Shown here piece by piece: positions 19,943 through 28,781 of a stretch of 64,000 nucleotides of DNA. Made by a program: the position numbers and the translations under genes. The DNA comes from Hoylesella shahii DSM 15611 = JCM 12083 (GTDB lineage Bacteria > Bacteroidota > Bacteroidia > Bacteroidales > Bacteroidaceae), in contig NZ_BAIZ01000002.1 in assembly GCF_000613445.1 (NCBI RefSeq), positions 62,001-126,000 on the forward strand, written 5' to 3'. Numbering within the stretch: the stretch's first letter is position 1; every line of letters starts with the position of its first letter. The notes beneath the pieces are model-generated. The model searched no databases and was not told where the DNA came from. It was given only the letters and a program-made list of their open reading frames with translations.

Positions 19943-20632
19943 ATGAAAAAAACATTGTTCGCCTTTTTATTCGCCATGTGTGGCATGGTGGCTGTGGCCC
20001 AAACGCCTACCGACACTGTTAGGCATCAGGTGCTTTTCGAAACCAATATGGGCAACATTCGCGTTGTACTCTACAACGAAACACCCAAACACCGCGACAA
20101 TTTTCTCCGTTTGGTAAAGTCGGGCTATTACAATGGTACTATTTTTCACCGTGTAATCGAGAACTTCATGATACAGGGAGGCGACTCCACTTCTCGCCAT
20201 GCTGCCTTTGGAGAACCTGCTGGTGGCTATTCGCCCGATTACACTGTGCCGGCCGAGATCGTGTTTCCAACTTACTATCACAAGCGTGGAGCTCTGGCTG
20301 CAGCGCGCGAGGGCGACGATGTTAATCCCAAGTGGGAATCGTCGTCGGCTCAGTTCTATATTGTTTATGGCAAGCGTATGACCGATTATCAGCTAGATGC
20401 CGTGCAAGCGAAGCTGGATTTGAAAACCAACAATAGCGTAAAACTAACGCCCGAACAACGCGAGATGTATTATAAGAAGGGTGGCACGCCCCATCTTGAT
20501 GGCACATACACCGTGTTTGGCGAAGTGGTTGAGGGAATGGATGTGGTTGAAAAGATACAGAAAACGCCTTGCGACGAACACGATCGGCCATTTGAGGATA
20601 TGAAAATTATCAAGGCCGTGGTGGTGAAATAA
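19943..20632 (+). CDS. Exported cyclophilin-type peptidyl-prolyl isomerase
   Basis: The 229-residue protein has a signal peptide (MKKTLFAFLFAMCGMVAVAQ) and a cyclophilin domain. NMGNIRVVLYNETPKHRDNFLRLVKSGYYNGTIFHRVIENFMIQGGD contains the catalytic Arg in FHRV and the FMIQGGD motif; SSSAQFYI and GEVVEGMDVVEKI follow. An insertion with DYQLDAVQAKLDLKTNNSVKLTPEQREMYYKKG is typical of Bacteroidetes periplasmic cyclophilins. It would speed folding of exported proteins. Two hairpin terminators follow at once, so it is a single-gene unit. Confidence 0.9.
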   Translation: MKKTLFAFLFAMCGMVAVAQTPTDTVRHQVLFETNMGNIRVVLYNETPKHRDNFLRLVKSGYYNGTIFHRVIENFMIQGGDSTSRHAAFGEPAGGYSPDYTVPAEIVFPTYYHKRGALAAAREGDDVNPKWESSSAQFYIVYGKRMTDYQLDAVQAKLDLKTNNSVKLTPEQREMYYKKGGTPHLDGTYTVFGEVVEGMDVVEKIQKTPCDEHDRPFEDMKIIKAVVVK

Positions 20633-20639
20633 TATTGTT

Positions 20640-20662
20640 AGGCGCTTTGTTAGGCGCCTTTT
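20640..20662 (+). terminator. First terminator after the cyclophilin gene
   Basis: A 6-bp stem AGGCGC/GCGCCT (20640-20645 with 20654-20659) is followed by TTT, eight bases past the stop codon. Confidence 0.55.
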
Positions 20663-20675
20663 CAAACTTTTTTGT

Positions 20676-20729
20676 GGCTCGTTGTCTGCTCTTGCTTACT
20701 AAGCATGGGCAAGCAACGAGCCTTTTTTT
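20676..20729 (+). terminator. Strong intrinsic terminator
   Basis: A 9-bp GGCTCGTTG/CAACGAGCC stem (20676-20684 with 20714-20722) with an inner CTTGC/GCAAG pair ends in seven T residues. It marks the left edge of a 1.65-kb region without recognisable genes. Confidence 0.85.
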
Positions 20730-20964
20730 CTCTAGCGGTATAACTACTCTTCCCAACGCCTTCTATAGCTGTTTGTCTGTACGCAGCTTATCGCATGGTT
20801 AATGTTGTTGTTATTGCCTCGTCACCATCTTTCGTGTGCTTGTGGGCATCTTGTCTGTCTTTTTTCACTGATGTAGTTCGCCATCTCTTCAAACATAAAC
20901 CAGGCTATTTACTCAAAAATACACGTACTCAGTACAGGTTTTAGGGTGGTTATCGAGTTTGAAT

Positions 20965-21582
20965 TGTAAAATATTGTGTCATGAATTTAATAAAAAATAC
21001 GGCTTTTAAAATCACCAATCGTTCTTTTGATTGCAAATAATCAATTCTCGCAAGGGTTTATTTTCGTGATAAACAAGCGGTGATGCAATTGCATAGAAAT
21101 TGATAATGTGGTGAATAAATACGCAAGTTGTAGTTCAAAATGTGCGTTTTGCAGCAAAACGCGGTGCAAAATGCAGCAAAACGCGGTGTTAACTCTATGA
21201 AAACGCAAGGCTAAATGGTGCTAAATGCAAGGTGAAATGCAGCAAAACGCAGAAATAAATGGTGCAAATCACCAGTTTAAATGCATAAATTTTCATGTCG
21301 TGAAGTGGTTGAAGGCATGTTGAAGGGGTGATTTTTATGTATGTTTTGTGCAATATGTTCTGTGAAAAGTAGGTTTTTAAGGTCAAAAATCTGGTTTTTG
21401 GGCCGACTAAAATAGCTCGTTGATGGTAATCTAGAACGGCAAAATGGTGCAAAACGTTATTGTTACGCTCAAAAACCGACTGGAAATTTGTTTTGAAATC
21501 AATTTTTCGTTCTTTATTTTGCCCTTTTAGGTGTTTTTTTACGCTAAAAATGCTCGTTTAAAATTGTTAAAGTGTAAAATAA
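20965..21582 (+). repeat. Intergenic repeat element with 22-nt array (copy 2)
   Basis: This non-coding 618-bp element starts with TGTAAAATATT (20965) and ends with TGTAAAATA (21573). At offset 68 it has gcaaataatcaattctcg, at offset 126 gcatagaaat and at offset 179 the palindrome GCGTTTTGCAGCAAAACGC. All three recur at exactly the same offsets in the 44.6 kb copy. The palindrome leads into GCAGCAAAACGC units spaced 22 bases (21151, 21173), which decay toward 21260. Near the right end CTAGAAcggcAAAATGGTGC also matches the 44.6 kb copy. Confidence 0.7.
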
Positions 21583-22379
21583 AGATACTAAATTTAGTGC
21601 ATTAAATTAGGCCATAAATATGAAGCTAAACATTCAACCCAAAAAGGTGATTAGACCACAATGTTTCCAGAATTCTTGTTTTTTGTGTTGTTTCCTAACA
21701 TCTTTTACTTTATTCTTGATATCTTGTCTGTTTTTGCAACTTGGTGTAGCCCGTTACGCCTGCATTACAAATACAGGCAATCTGCTCCACAATACAACAC
21801 AATCTGTATAGGCTCTAATAACCGGTTTGGGTTAAAGAGCATTCTCTTTAAACTCAATGCCATTATTTTTTTAGCGTTTGTTTTATTAGAAGTTAAGCCA
21901 ATGCCTGGATATGGTTATATCCAATCCAACAAAACTCATAGTCAATTATAAGGTGATTGTGTTTCAACAAAGTTAGTTTTATGCTCGCTGTAGCCTGCTT
22001 ACGGCCTATAATTTATGTGCCGAAGAATTGTGGTTATTCACGTTTTAAAAGTAAATGCTCTGTTTCTCTTCACCAATATTTACTGTTTATTAGCATCCAG
22101 TAGTTCGCCATCCGTACAGATAATATCAAAAAGTGCCACACAGGGGCATGGAGAAACCCAAAATAATCATCTTTTTTGTAATAAAGTTTTGCAAATGTAA
22201 AATATTATATCGAAATTTGTGGCGTAAATCTACATTTGTGCGTTAGCGATTAATGAAATAAACCCCGCAACCTAGCGATTAAGCACTGCTATGAGCAAAG
22301 CTTAATTGTATAATTCTGTTTCAATTAATTACGCTTGTGTGGCTATAAAATCTCGTCTTGAAAAATAAAAACAATCAGT
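21583..22379 (+). other. Gene-poor AT-rich region upstream of the radical SAM gene
   Basis: About 800 bases hold only short overlapping frames (21620-21811 and 21661-21951) with leucine- and phenylalanine-rich translations and no family resemblance. A further TGTAAAATATT occurs at 22196, 623 bases after the one at 21573. I see no promoter, RNA gene or credible protein. Confidence 0.5.
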
Positions 22380-23801
22380 ATGAAAGTGAAAATGATACTA
22401 CCTGCATTGCAGGAGGCCGAAAGTCCTTACTGGCGTCCCATCAAATATTCGCTTTTTCCGCCACTCGGACTGGCGACACTTGCTGCGTATTTCTCTGATG
22501 ACGACGAGGTAGAAATTCAAGATCAGCATGTGGAGAAACTCACATTAGACGATACACCCGACTTGGTTTGTATTCAAGTCTATATCACTAATGCCTATCG
22601 AGCCTATAAAATTGCCGACGATTATAGACAAAGAGGCGTGTATGTAGCCATGGGCGGACTGCATGTAACCAGTTTGCCCGATGAGGCCGCACAGCATGCC
22701 GACACCATTTTGCTTGGGCCTGGCGAAGAAGCGTTCCCGCGTTTTATCAGCGATTTGCGTGCAGGCAATCCGCAAAAGCGCTATGTGGCCACCAGTAGAA
22801 GTATAGAAAACATTCCACCCGTGCGGCGCGACCTTATAAAACGCGATAAATATTTTGTGCCAAACTCTTTGGTTGTATCTCGTGGTTGTCCACATCATTG
22901 CGACTTCTGTTATAAAGACGCCTTTTATGGCGAGGGTAAGTCGTTTTATACGCGCAAGGTAGACGATGCTTTGGCCGAGATAGACAGTCTTCCGGGTAGA
23001 CATCTTTATTTTCTCGACGACCACCTGCTGGGCAATCCTCGCTTTGCATCACAATTGTTTGAGGGTATGCGCGGCATGGACCGAGTGTTTCAAAGTGCTT
23101 CAACCGTAGCAGCGGTGTTAAATGGCGACCTCATTGAGAAGGCTGCCAAGGCAGGATTGCGCAGCTTGTTTCTAGGTTTCGAAACATTCTCGCCCGAAAA
23201 CCTACGCTCTAGCAACAAACTCCAGAACTTATCAAAAGACTATGTGGCTGCTGTGGAACGGCTGCATAGCTTGGGCGTTATGATCAACGGCAGCTTTGTT
23301 TTCGGTCTCGACCATGATGACAAGGATGTGTTTCGCCGAACCGTTGATTGGGGCATTGAACACAGCATTACAACCGCTACATTCCATATTCTTACACCCT
23401 ATCCAGGTACACGACTGTTTCAGCAAATGGAGCGCGATGGGCGTATCACTTCTTACGATTGGAGTAAGTACGACACGCGAACCGTTGTGTACAAGACATT
23501 AGGTCTAACAGCCCAAGAGCTAAAACAAGGTTACGATAAGGCATATCGCGACTTCTATTCGTGGAATAATATCTTTAAGGCCAGTTTTGGACACGACAAT
23601 TTAAAACAACAATTGGCGCATTTGTTTTATATGGGTGGCTGGAAGAAATTTGAACCACTATGGAATTTTATGATTCAATACGGCAACCTCAACCGTATGT
23701 TGCCTCTATTAGAAAACTTATTGGCTCATACCAAAGGGCAAGGCGCGAAGAAACCTGGGGCAAATGTGGAAATAGAACGTTTGCAAAAAACAACTCTCTG
23801 A
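22380..23801 (+). CDS. B12-binding-domain radical SAM enzyme
   Basis: The 473-residue protein has an N-terminal cobalamin-binding Rossmann-type domain (about 1-140; PPLGLATLAAYF, VAMGGLHVTSLPDEA, ILLGPGEEAFPRFI). A radical SAM domain with the 4Fe-4S ligands C170, C174 and C177 (CPHHCDFC) follows, then FLDDHLLGN, FLGFETFSPENL and PYPGTRLF. It belongs to the BchE/HpnJ-like class, whose members methylate or rearrange lipids, antibiotics or cofactors. The substrate is unknown. A C-terminal DUF4070-like helical region (DFYSWNNIFKA) is present. No partner gene is nearby and the gene is flanked by poorly coding DNA, so it is probably an accessory, single-gene function. Confidence 0.85.
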   Translation: MKVKMILPALQEAESPYWRPIKYSLFPPLGLATLAAYFSDDDEVEIQDQHVEKLTLDDTPDLVCIQVYITNAYRAYKIADDYRQRGVYVAMGGLHVTSLPDEAAQHADTILLGPGEEAFPRFISDLRAGNPQKRYVATSRSIENIPPVRRDLIKRDKYFVPNSLVVSRGCPHHCDFCYKDAFYGEGKSFYTRKVDDALAEIDSLPGRHLYFLDDHLLGNPRFASQLFEGMRGMDRVFQSASTVAAVLNGDLIEKAAKAGLRSLFLGFETFSPENLRSSNKLQNLSKDYVAAVERLHSLGVMINGSFVFGLDHDDKDVFRRTVDWGIEHSITTATFHILTPYPGTRLFQQMERDGRITSYDWSKYDTRTVVYKTLGLTAQELKQGYDKAYRDFYSWNNIFKASFGHDNLKQQLAHLFYMGGWKKFEPLWNFMIQYGNLNRMLPLLENLLAHTKGQGAKKPGANVEIERLQKTTL

Positions 23802-24045
23802 GAACAAAAATACCATAACCATAGGTCTTTACTACGCGTCATGAACGTAAAGCAGTGGGGATGTGGTCGATTTTCAAAAGTAGCCATAAATGATAATCAG
23901 CAACACAATAAAAATGAAGACAAAGAGCTTGTCTTATTTGCTATTGCTTTTAGCTGTCTTGGTGTTTGCAACAGGGCAGTATCGCTTGTTATGAATATTG
24001 TTGTTGGTATGTATAAACAAGAACTGTATAAAGTCGCGCCCTGTG

Positions 24046-24375
24046 ATGGCTCGTTTCAAAGCATCGTATAAACTGCTGCTTTTATTGTAGTTCTTGGCCA
24101 TCTTTACGGTTATACCTAACTATTTTCAGCGCGGAAGAACCCAATTGGCTTATATCAACAAAGAAGGACACCGTATGTGTGCGCCCCTAAATGTGTCTCT
24201 GCTAAATGTGCTGTTTCCCGAAGAACAAGTAATGAATGTGTGCATAAAAACCGCTGCTATTATGCCTCCTACAAATTTAATGCCTGCTGAAATAGCGTTG
24301 GGAGGACAACTCTTTAGAGATGCTCAGCGTGATTTTGCATTCTTTATTAATCCGATAGTAGAACTAGAGAAATAA
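24046..24375 (+). pseudogene. Small membrane-anchored protein interrupted by TAG
   Basis: From the ATG at 24046 one frame reads MARFKASYKLLLLL, then TAG (24088-24090), then FLAIFTVIPNYFQRGRTQLAYINKEG and on to the stop at 24373. The segment around the stop would form one N-terminal membrane helix, so an in-frame nonsense change in an otherwise sensible 109-residue protein is likely. The soluble part (PLNVSLLNVLFPEEQVMNVCIKTAAIMPPTNLMPAEIAL) looks coding but I do not recognise it. Upstream, a 26-codon frame at 23914 (MKTKSLSYLLLLLAVLVFATG) may be another fragment. The rest of 23802-24045 shows nothing. Confidence 0.4.
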
Positions 24376-24511
24376 CGCCCAAGCACAGAGTTTTTTTTGC
24401 GCTGAGGTGCTACACCAGTTGTGCAGCCAAAGCCATGGTGCTAAGTGATTAGTACTTGCCCAAAGCAGTAAGCCCCATGGCAACGAGTTGCAAGCCAATT
24501 TCATACAAACG

Positions 24512-24574
24512 AAAAAAGCGTTTCATAGCAAGCAGATGCACACTAAGCTTAGCATCTTACTTGCCACGAAACGC
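24512..24574 (-). terminator. Terminator of mrp
   Basis: An imperfect long hairpin (GCGTTTC/GAAACGC outer stem at 24518-24524 with 24568-24574, with inner paired blocks) lies past the mrp stop. On the minus strand it ends in six T residues. Confidence 0.7.
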
Positions 24575-24615
24575 ACCCAGAAGGAAGTTAGCCCCTTTTA
24601 TATTAACTGCTAGAA

Positions 24616-25719
24616 TTAGCCCTTCTTAATCTCAACAATCTTTGTTGGGCTTTGTTCTTTGTTGCGCCTGTTGGTAACAGTAACCACAGCTTGCGCCAAA
24701 TTGATGAAGGCCTGGCCCGTCATGGTGTCGGCATTCATGGCAGCAGGCGTGCCCTTATCGCCGTTTTCGCAAATACTTTGCACCAGTGGGATTTGTGCCA
24801 GCAGAGGAGTTTGCATCTCTTCGGCCAGCTGTTTCACACCGTCTTTGCCAAAGATGTAGTACTTGTTTTCGGGCAATTCGGCCGGAGTGAACCACGCCAT
24901 GTTCTCAACCAGTCCTAAGATAGGCACATTCACCTTTTCGTTTCGGTACATGTCGATACCCTTACGCGCATCGGCCAGCGCCACATTTTGCGGAGTGCTT
25001 ACGATAACGGCGCCCGTGATGGCCAACGTTTGCAGCAAGGTGAGGTGAATATCGCTTGTTCCAGGAGGCGTGTCGAGAATAAAATAATCCAGCTCGCCCC
25101 AATTGGTATCTGCAATAAGTTGCTTTAACGCATTGCTTGCCATGCTTCCTCGCCACAAGGTTGCAGTTTCGGCGTTTACAAAAAAGCCGATGCTAAGCAG
25201 CTTAACGCCGTATTGTTCAACAGGCTCAATTAGGTCGCGCCCGTCTACCTTTGAGGCATAGGGTCGCGCGTTCTCCACATTGAACATCTTAGGCATTGAC
25301 GGACCGAAGATGTCGGCATCCAAAAGGCCCACCTTATAGCCCAGTCGGGCAAGTGCAATAGCAAGGTTTGCCGATACAGTGCTTTTGCCAACGCCACCTT
25401 TACCCGAACTAACGGCCACGATATTTTTTACCTGTGGCAGCAGTTTTCCAACTTCGGGGCGCGGTTTAGAAGCAAATTCGGTTTTTATTTCCACCTCCAC
25501 ATCTTTGCTAACATGATAGTGAATGGCCGATTCGGCAGCCTTCAGCGTTGATTTTAAGAAAGGGTCGGTCTCCTTAGGAAACAGCAATGTGATGGTCACC
25601 TTCATGCCATCGATGCGCACATCGTCGGCCAGCATACCGCTTTCGATGATATTTTTTTTCGTTCCGGCATACATCACCGTAGCCAAAGCGTCTGTAATCA
25701 ATTTGGGATATAGTGTCAT
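24616..25719 (-). CDS. mrp: Mrp/NBP35-family iron-sulfur carrier ATPase
   Basis: The 367-residue protein has an N-terminal DUF59/MIP18-like domain (residues 1-90) and a P-loop ATPase with the deviant Walker A SSGKGGVGKST (104-114). LLDADIFGPSMPKM and LDTPPGTSDIHLT follow. Such proteins bind and hand over 4Fe-4S clusters to apo-enzymes. The C-terminal CxxC of some Mrp proteins is replaced here by ENMAWFTPAELPENKYYIFG, the usual Bacteroidetes form, so cluster ligation is not obvious. It has its own promoter at 25773-25743 and a terminator downstream, so it is monocistronic. Confidence 0.9.
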   Translation of the reverse strand: MTLYPKLITDALATVMYAGTKKNIIESGMLADDVRIDGMKVTITLLFPKETDPFLKSTLKAAESAIHYHVSKDVEVEIKTEFASKPRPEVGKLLPQVKNIVAVSSGKGGVGKSTVSANLAIALARLGYKVGLLDADIFGPSMPKMFNVENARPYASKVDGRDLIEPVEQYGVKLLSIGFFVNAETATLWRGSMASNALKQLIADTNWGELDYFILDTPPGTSDIHLTLLQTLAITGAVIVSTPQNVALADARKGIDMYRNEKVNVPILGLVENMAWFTPAELPENKYYIFGKDGVKQLAEEMQTPLLAQIPLVQSICENGDKGTPAAMNADTMTGQAFINLAQAVVTVTNRRNKEQSPTKIVEIKKG

Positions 25720-25742
25720 GATGTTTTTGTTTTTTCGTTATG

Positions 25743-25773
25743 CAAATGTAATTATAAAATGGGGATGAGCCAA
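25743..25773 (-). promoter_or_regulatory. Two-box promoter of mrp
   Basis: On the minus strand TACATTTG (25750-25743) is preceded by TTG (25773-25771) with a 20-bp spacer. The start codon of mrp follows 23 bases later. Confidence 0.65.
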
Positions 25774-25882
25774 ACAAAAGGGTGAAAATGGTTATTGCTC
25801 TCGCCCTTACACCCCTCTAAGCGAAGGAGTGAAGGATGGGCATTGTTGATTTGGCTACGTTTTTGTTTTCTTTATTCGTAAA

Positions 25883-27184
25883 TTACAAGCGTATGGGCAT
25901 GGCAAGTACCAATTCGGTGAGGTCGGCTTTGGTTTTATGAGCCTTTACGTTTACCCCCACAGTAAGGTTGTTAAGCCACGGCAGGGCATAATGCACGCCA
26001 ATGCGTTCGTAATAAGGCGTCTCATTCACCTTGGCATTGTCGCCCATGTGGCGATAAAGATACACGCCAAACGATAGAGCTAAGGCCAAACGACCATAGT
26101 GAGCTTGATGTTTGGCGGCCAAACCTAGTGAAAAAGGCGAGTGGCGCAGTGTGCGATGGGCTTGCTGGTCGAGTTCTTCGATGCGCTTGGCATATGTGCC
26201 ATAGAATGCATCGACGCCCAATCCCGACGACCAACGCCGGGCATAGCGCCACATAACATCGGCTTGTAACGAGTAAGCAGGATAGATGCGGAAACGATCG
26301 GTGCGATAATCTGGATGGCTAGGCGGTGTGCCAAATTGGGTAATGAGCCAATCTTCTAATAGCGTTTTAGCCCCCAGACCAGCCGCGAAGTTGAGGTATA
26401 AGCCCTGTTGAAATGGCTTTTTGCGAAGCGTTGGCTCTGCGCGCAACGTTTGTTCGTAATAAGGTGTGTAGAGCAAGGCCAGCGAAGCGCCCACGGTGTT
26501 GCTGCCTTTGTTGGGTCGATACAGTGCGCCATTGCTATGATGCACAAATTCTAACGAAGCCCGCACGGCCCATTTGGGAGCAAAATGAAAGGATTGGTGC
26601 ACGCCAGCAGCAAAATAAATGGAGGTGTGCGAACCGATAAACTCGTTGTCGATGGCGTTATTCTTATTATAAATGGAGGACGAGAAACCCACGCCACCAC
26701 TGAGCGAGTAGGCCGTTTCCCATGTTCGCGAACGGTGAAGCGGACGATAAAACGTGGTGTAGAGCGAGAGCGTGTTGCCCAATGGCGAATGATAGCCCAC
26801 GGGAATGAGCATTCCCCAGTCGGTATCAGCCTCGCGGTGCAAGCTTACTTTGTTGTTAAACGTGTAGCGCACACCAAAGGCAAAGGTGGGATTACCATAG
26901 TCGGCAGCAAAATCATCGCTATCTTTGGGCAGTGGGGCACGCATTAGTTCTAGCGCAAGCGAGAAGTTGTCGCCTCGTTTGAGCCATTTTTTCACATACT
27001 GGTCGGCAGCTACCACTTCGCCTTTCATAGCCGAAAGGCTCATCCCCCATCGCGAAACGCTGTCTGCTTGTTGAGCAGAAGCCGTGTTGCAGGCAAGCAT
27101 TAACATCAATGCAAAAAGGCAAAGGCGCAAGTTTTGCAGGCATTGGCGGTGAAGGGATGTTGTAAAGTGGAAAGCTAAAAACAT
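25883..27184 (-). CDS. PagL-like lipid A deacylase (acyloxyacyl hydrolase family)
   Basis: The 433-residue outer-membrane beta-barrel has a signal peptide (CLFALMLMLACNTASA) and alternating beta-strand patterns (YTFNNKVSLHRE, SLYTTFYRPL). The segment LEFVHHSNGALYRPN holds the His-Ser pair (H216, S217) and the Asn-Gly typical of PagL lipid A 3-O-deacylases. In the family, this pair removes the 3-position acyl chain of lipid A. It is longer than Pseudomonas PagL, as in other Bacteroidetes members. The ATG at 27184 was chosen because it leaves a 10-base gap to the upstream DUF421 gene; the two probably form an operon. Confidence 0.75.
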   Translation of the reverse strand: MFLAFHFTTSLHRQCLQNLRLCLFALMLMLACNTASAQQADSVSRWGMSLSAMKGEVVAADQYVKKWLKRGDNFSLALELMRAPLPKDSDDFAADYGNPTFAFGVRYTFNNKVSLHREADTDWGMLIPVGYHSPLGNTLSLYTTFYRPLHRSRTWETAYSLSGGVGFSSSIYNKNNAIDNEFIGSHTSIYFAAGVHQSFHFAPKWAVRASLEFVHHSNGALYRPNKGSNTVGASLALLYTPYYEQTLRAEPTLRKKPFQQGLYLNFAAGLGAKTLLEDWLITQFGTPPSHPDYRTDRFRIYPAYSLQADVMWRYARRWSSGLGVDAFYGTYAKRIEELDQQAHRTLRHSPFSLGLAAKHQAHYGRLALALSFGVYLYRHMGDNAKVNETPYYERIGVHYALPWLNNLTVGVNVKAHKTKADLTELVLAMPIRL

Positions 27185-27194
27185 GTTATAAGGA

Positions 27195-27887
27195 TTAGTT
27201 AAGCACCTCTTGTGCAATTTCTTCGGCAGCAATTTCCTCGCTACCACGTTTCACATCGCCATTTTTGGCCACGAGATAGAAGCCCTTACCAGGTGTCCAC
27301 TCCATGCAAAACAGCTGGCTTGGGTTTTCGTAGCCATAATGTTTGATGTGTCTAAGCACCCATTGGCGCGTTTTTCCGCAATGAAACAACGAACTGTCTA
27401 CAATGGCACCGTTGTTTACAAGCAGATAAGATTCGTTCACTTTTCCCACTTCGGCCACAGTGATTGAACCATTTGTCTCGAATCGAACATCTTCAATATC
27501 GAACATCGAGAACACCCCTTTCTGTCTAAGAAGCAAGCGGAATTGTTCCATCTCAAGACTATTGCGCTTAAAGGCCTTAAAGTTGATGGCTCCATTTTTT
27601 ACCAAGTATACGCTATCGCCTTTTATGAGGCGACGCAAAACTTTGGAGCGCATACAGAAACGAATAAAGAGATTAAAAGCAGTCCATACAGCAAGGGCGA
27701 AAAGAATGTGGAGAGCCGTCATGTCGGGATTGTAAAGCACACCACCGACCAGTGCTCCAATAACAAAAGCACTCACCGTATCGAGTGGCGTTAGTTGTGC
27801 CATCTGTGCCTTTCCTGCAATGCGCAGGAACACCAAAATACCAATCATACCCGTTAAAAGCTTAACGGCAATTTCAAAATACTGCAT
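27195..27887 (-). CDS. DUF421 (YetF-like) membrane protein
   Basis: The 230-residue protein has three N-terminal helices (AVKLLTGMIGILVFLRIAG, DTVSAFVIGALVGGVLYN, ALHILFALAVWTAFNLFI) and a soluble DUF421 domain (KGDSVYLVKNGAINFKAFKRNSLEMEQFRLLLRQKGVFSMFDIEDVRFETNG). The role of the family is not settled; YetF-type proteins are linked to envelope stress in Firmicutes. The start at 27887 fits the first helix; the frame extends further upstream but lacks signal character. A -7 box TACCTTTG is at 27926-27919. It is followed closely by the PagL-like gene. Confidence 0.85.
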   Translation of the reverse strand: MQYFEIAVKLLTGMIGILVFLRIAGKAQMAQLTPLDTVSAFVIGALVGGVLYNPDMTALHILFALAVWTAFNLFIRFCMRSKVLRRLIKGDSVYLVKNGAINFKAFKRNSLEMEQFRLLLRQKGVFSMFDIEDVRFETNGSITVAEVGKVNESYLLVNNGAIVDSSLFHCGKTRQWVLRHIKHYGYENPSQLFCMEWTPGKGFYLVAKNGDVKRGSEEIAAEEIAQEVLN

Positions 27888-28009
27888 CCTGATAATGTTT
27901 AATGTTTGTTGATGGGTGCAAAGGTAAGAAAATGTGTGCAAACCATTATCGTTGCAATCGTTAAAAACGATGAGTAAAGGGTGGCGGCGTATGGGAGTAG
28001 GACCAAAGA

Positions 28010-28579
28010 TTATGTTGTAGTAATGACCAATGGCGGTTCTCCAAACCTTTTTACCCACGCACGGAAGCGCACAAGCCCCTCTTCGCCAAACTTCGCTAGA
28101 CTTTTTTCGGCTTGTTCCACCGTTTTTTGTTGGTTGAGTTTGGTTTTACTAAAAAACTTATCGGCATAACAAATGAGCTGTTCTTCGAGCGTTTCGGGCA
28201 AGAAGTCTTGCAAGGGTAGGGGCAATTGCTGCTTTTCGATGGCTTCGCGCGTGATGCCAGCGCCCGTATGTCGTTCGCAAACGCGAGCATGGCGAGGCAT
28301 ACCTTCGGCACGAAGCATGTCGGCGCCCAGTCGGCCGTGGCAGATATAGGGGTGCGTACCAAAGCAATGAATAGACGGCGCATTGCAAAGCACGATGCCA
28401 ATGTCGTGAAGCATGGCCGCCTCTTCAATGAATTGTAAGTCTAATTGCAATTCAGCGTGCTGTTTAGCCAAAGTCAAAGCCAAGTGGGCCACACTGCGAC
28501 TGTGGGTTAATAAAATGTGTCGTAGCTCGTTGTCGAGCGGATAATATTTGTCGATAACGGCTTGATATCCTGTTTGCAT
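28010..28579 (-). CDS. HD-domain phosphohydrolase
   Basis: The 189-residue protein has the HD metal site spread through H..HD..D: THSRSVAHLAL, AAMLHDIGI and ICYADKFFSKT, with HPYICHGRLGADMLRAEG between. HD proteins of this size hydrolyse nucleotides or phosphate esters, but the substrate is unknown. The length and order agree with the uncharacterised HDIG hydrolases of Bacteroidetes. It ends 122 bases before the DUF421 gene, which has its own -7 box, so the two are not clearly co-transcribed. Confidence 0.85.
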   Translation of the reverse strand: MQTGYQAVIDKYYPLDNELRHILLTHSRSVAHLALTLAKQHAELQLDLQFIEEAAMLHDIGIVLCNAPSIHCFGTHPYICHGRLGADMLRAEGMPRHARVCERHTGAGITREAIEKQQLPLPLQDFLPETLEEQLICYADKFFSKTKLNQQKTVEQAEKSLAKFGEEGLVRFRAWVKRFGEPPLVITTT

Positions 28580-28744
28580 GTTATGTTGGGGTTTGGTTTT
28601 AGGTTAAAAACGCTCATCATTAATAAATATTGTACGTGCGTAATAAATAATGTGGGTGCGCTATAAAAGCAGGGGTAGACCCAGAAAACGAGTGCAGAAG
28701 CGCTTTTTTGCCCCAAACAATTTGGGTTATTGGCGATAATTCTC

Positions 28745-28752
28745 TAAATTTG
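28745..28752 (+). promoter_or_regulatory. -7 box of frr-rsgA
   Basis: TAAATTTG lies 29 bp before the frr start and fits TAnnTTTG. No TTG at 19-20 bp was found. Confidence 0.5.
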
Positions 28753-28781
28753 TGCTTTAAAACAATTAAGAACCAAGTATT

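Noticed and set aside
21620..21951. Two overlapping frames as membrane protein genes
   Set aside because: They overlap in different frames, lack a convincing start context and promoter, and their Phe/Leu richness follows from AT-rich DNA.
23841..24071. 76-residue frame upstream of the decayed gene
   Set aside because: It has no recognisable features and runs out of frame with the plausible ATG at 24046 and with the signal-like frame at 23914.
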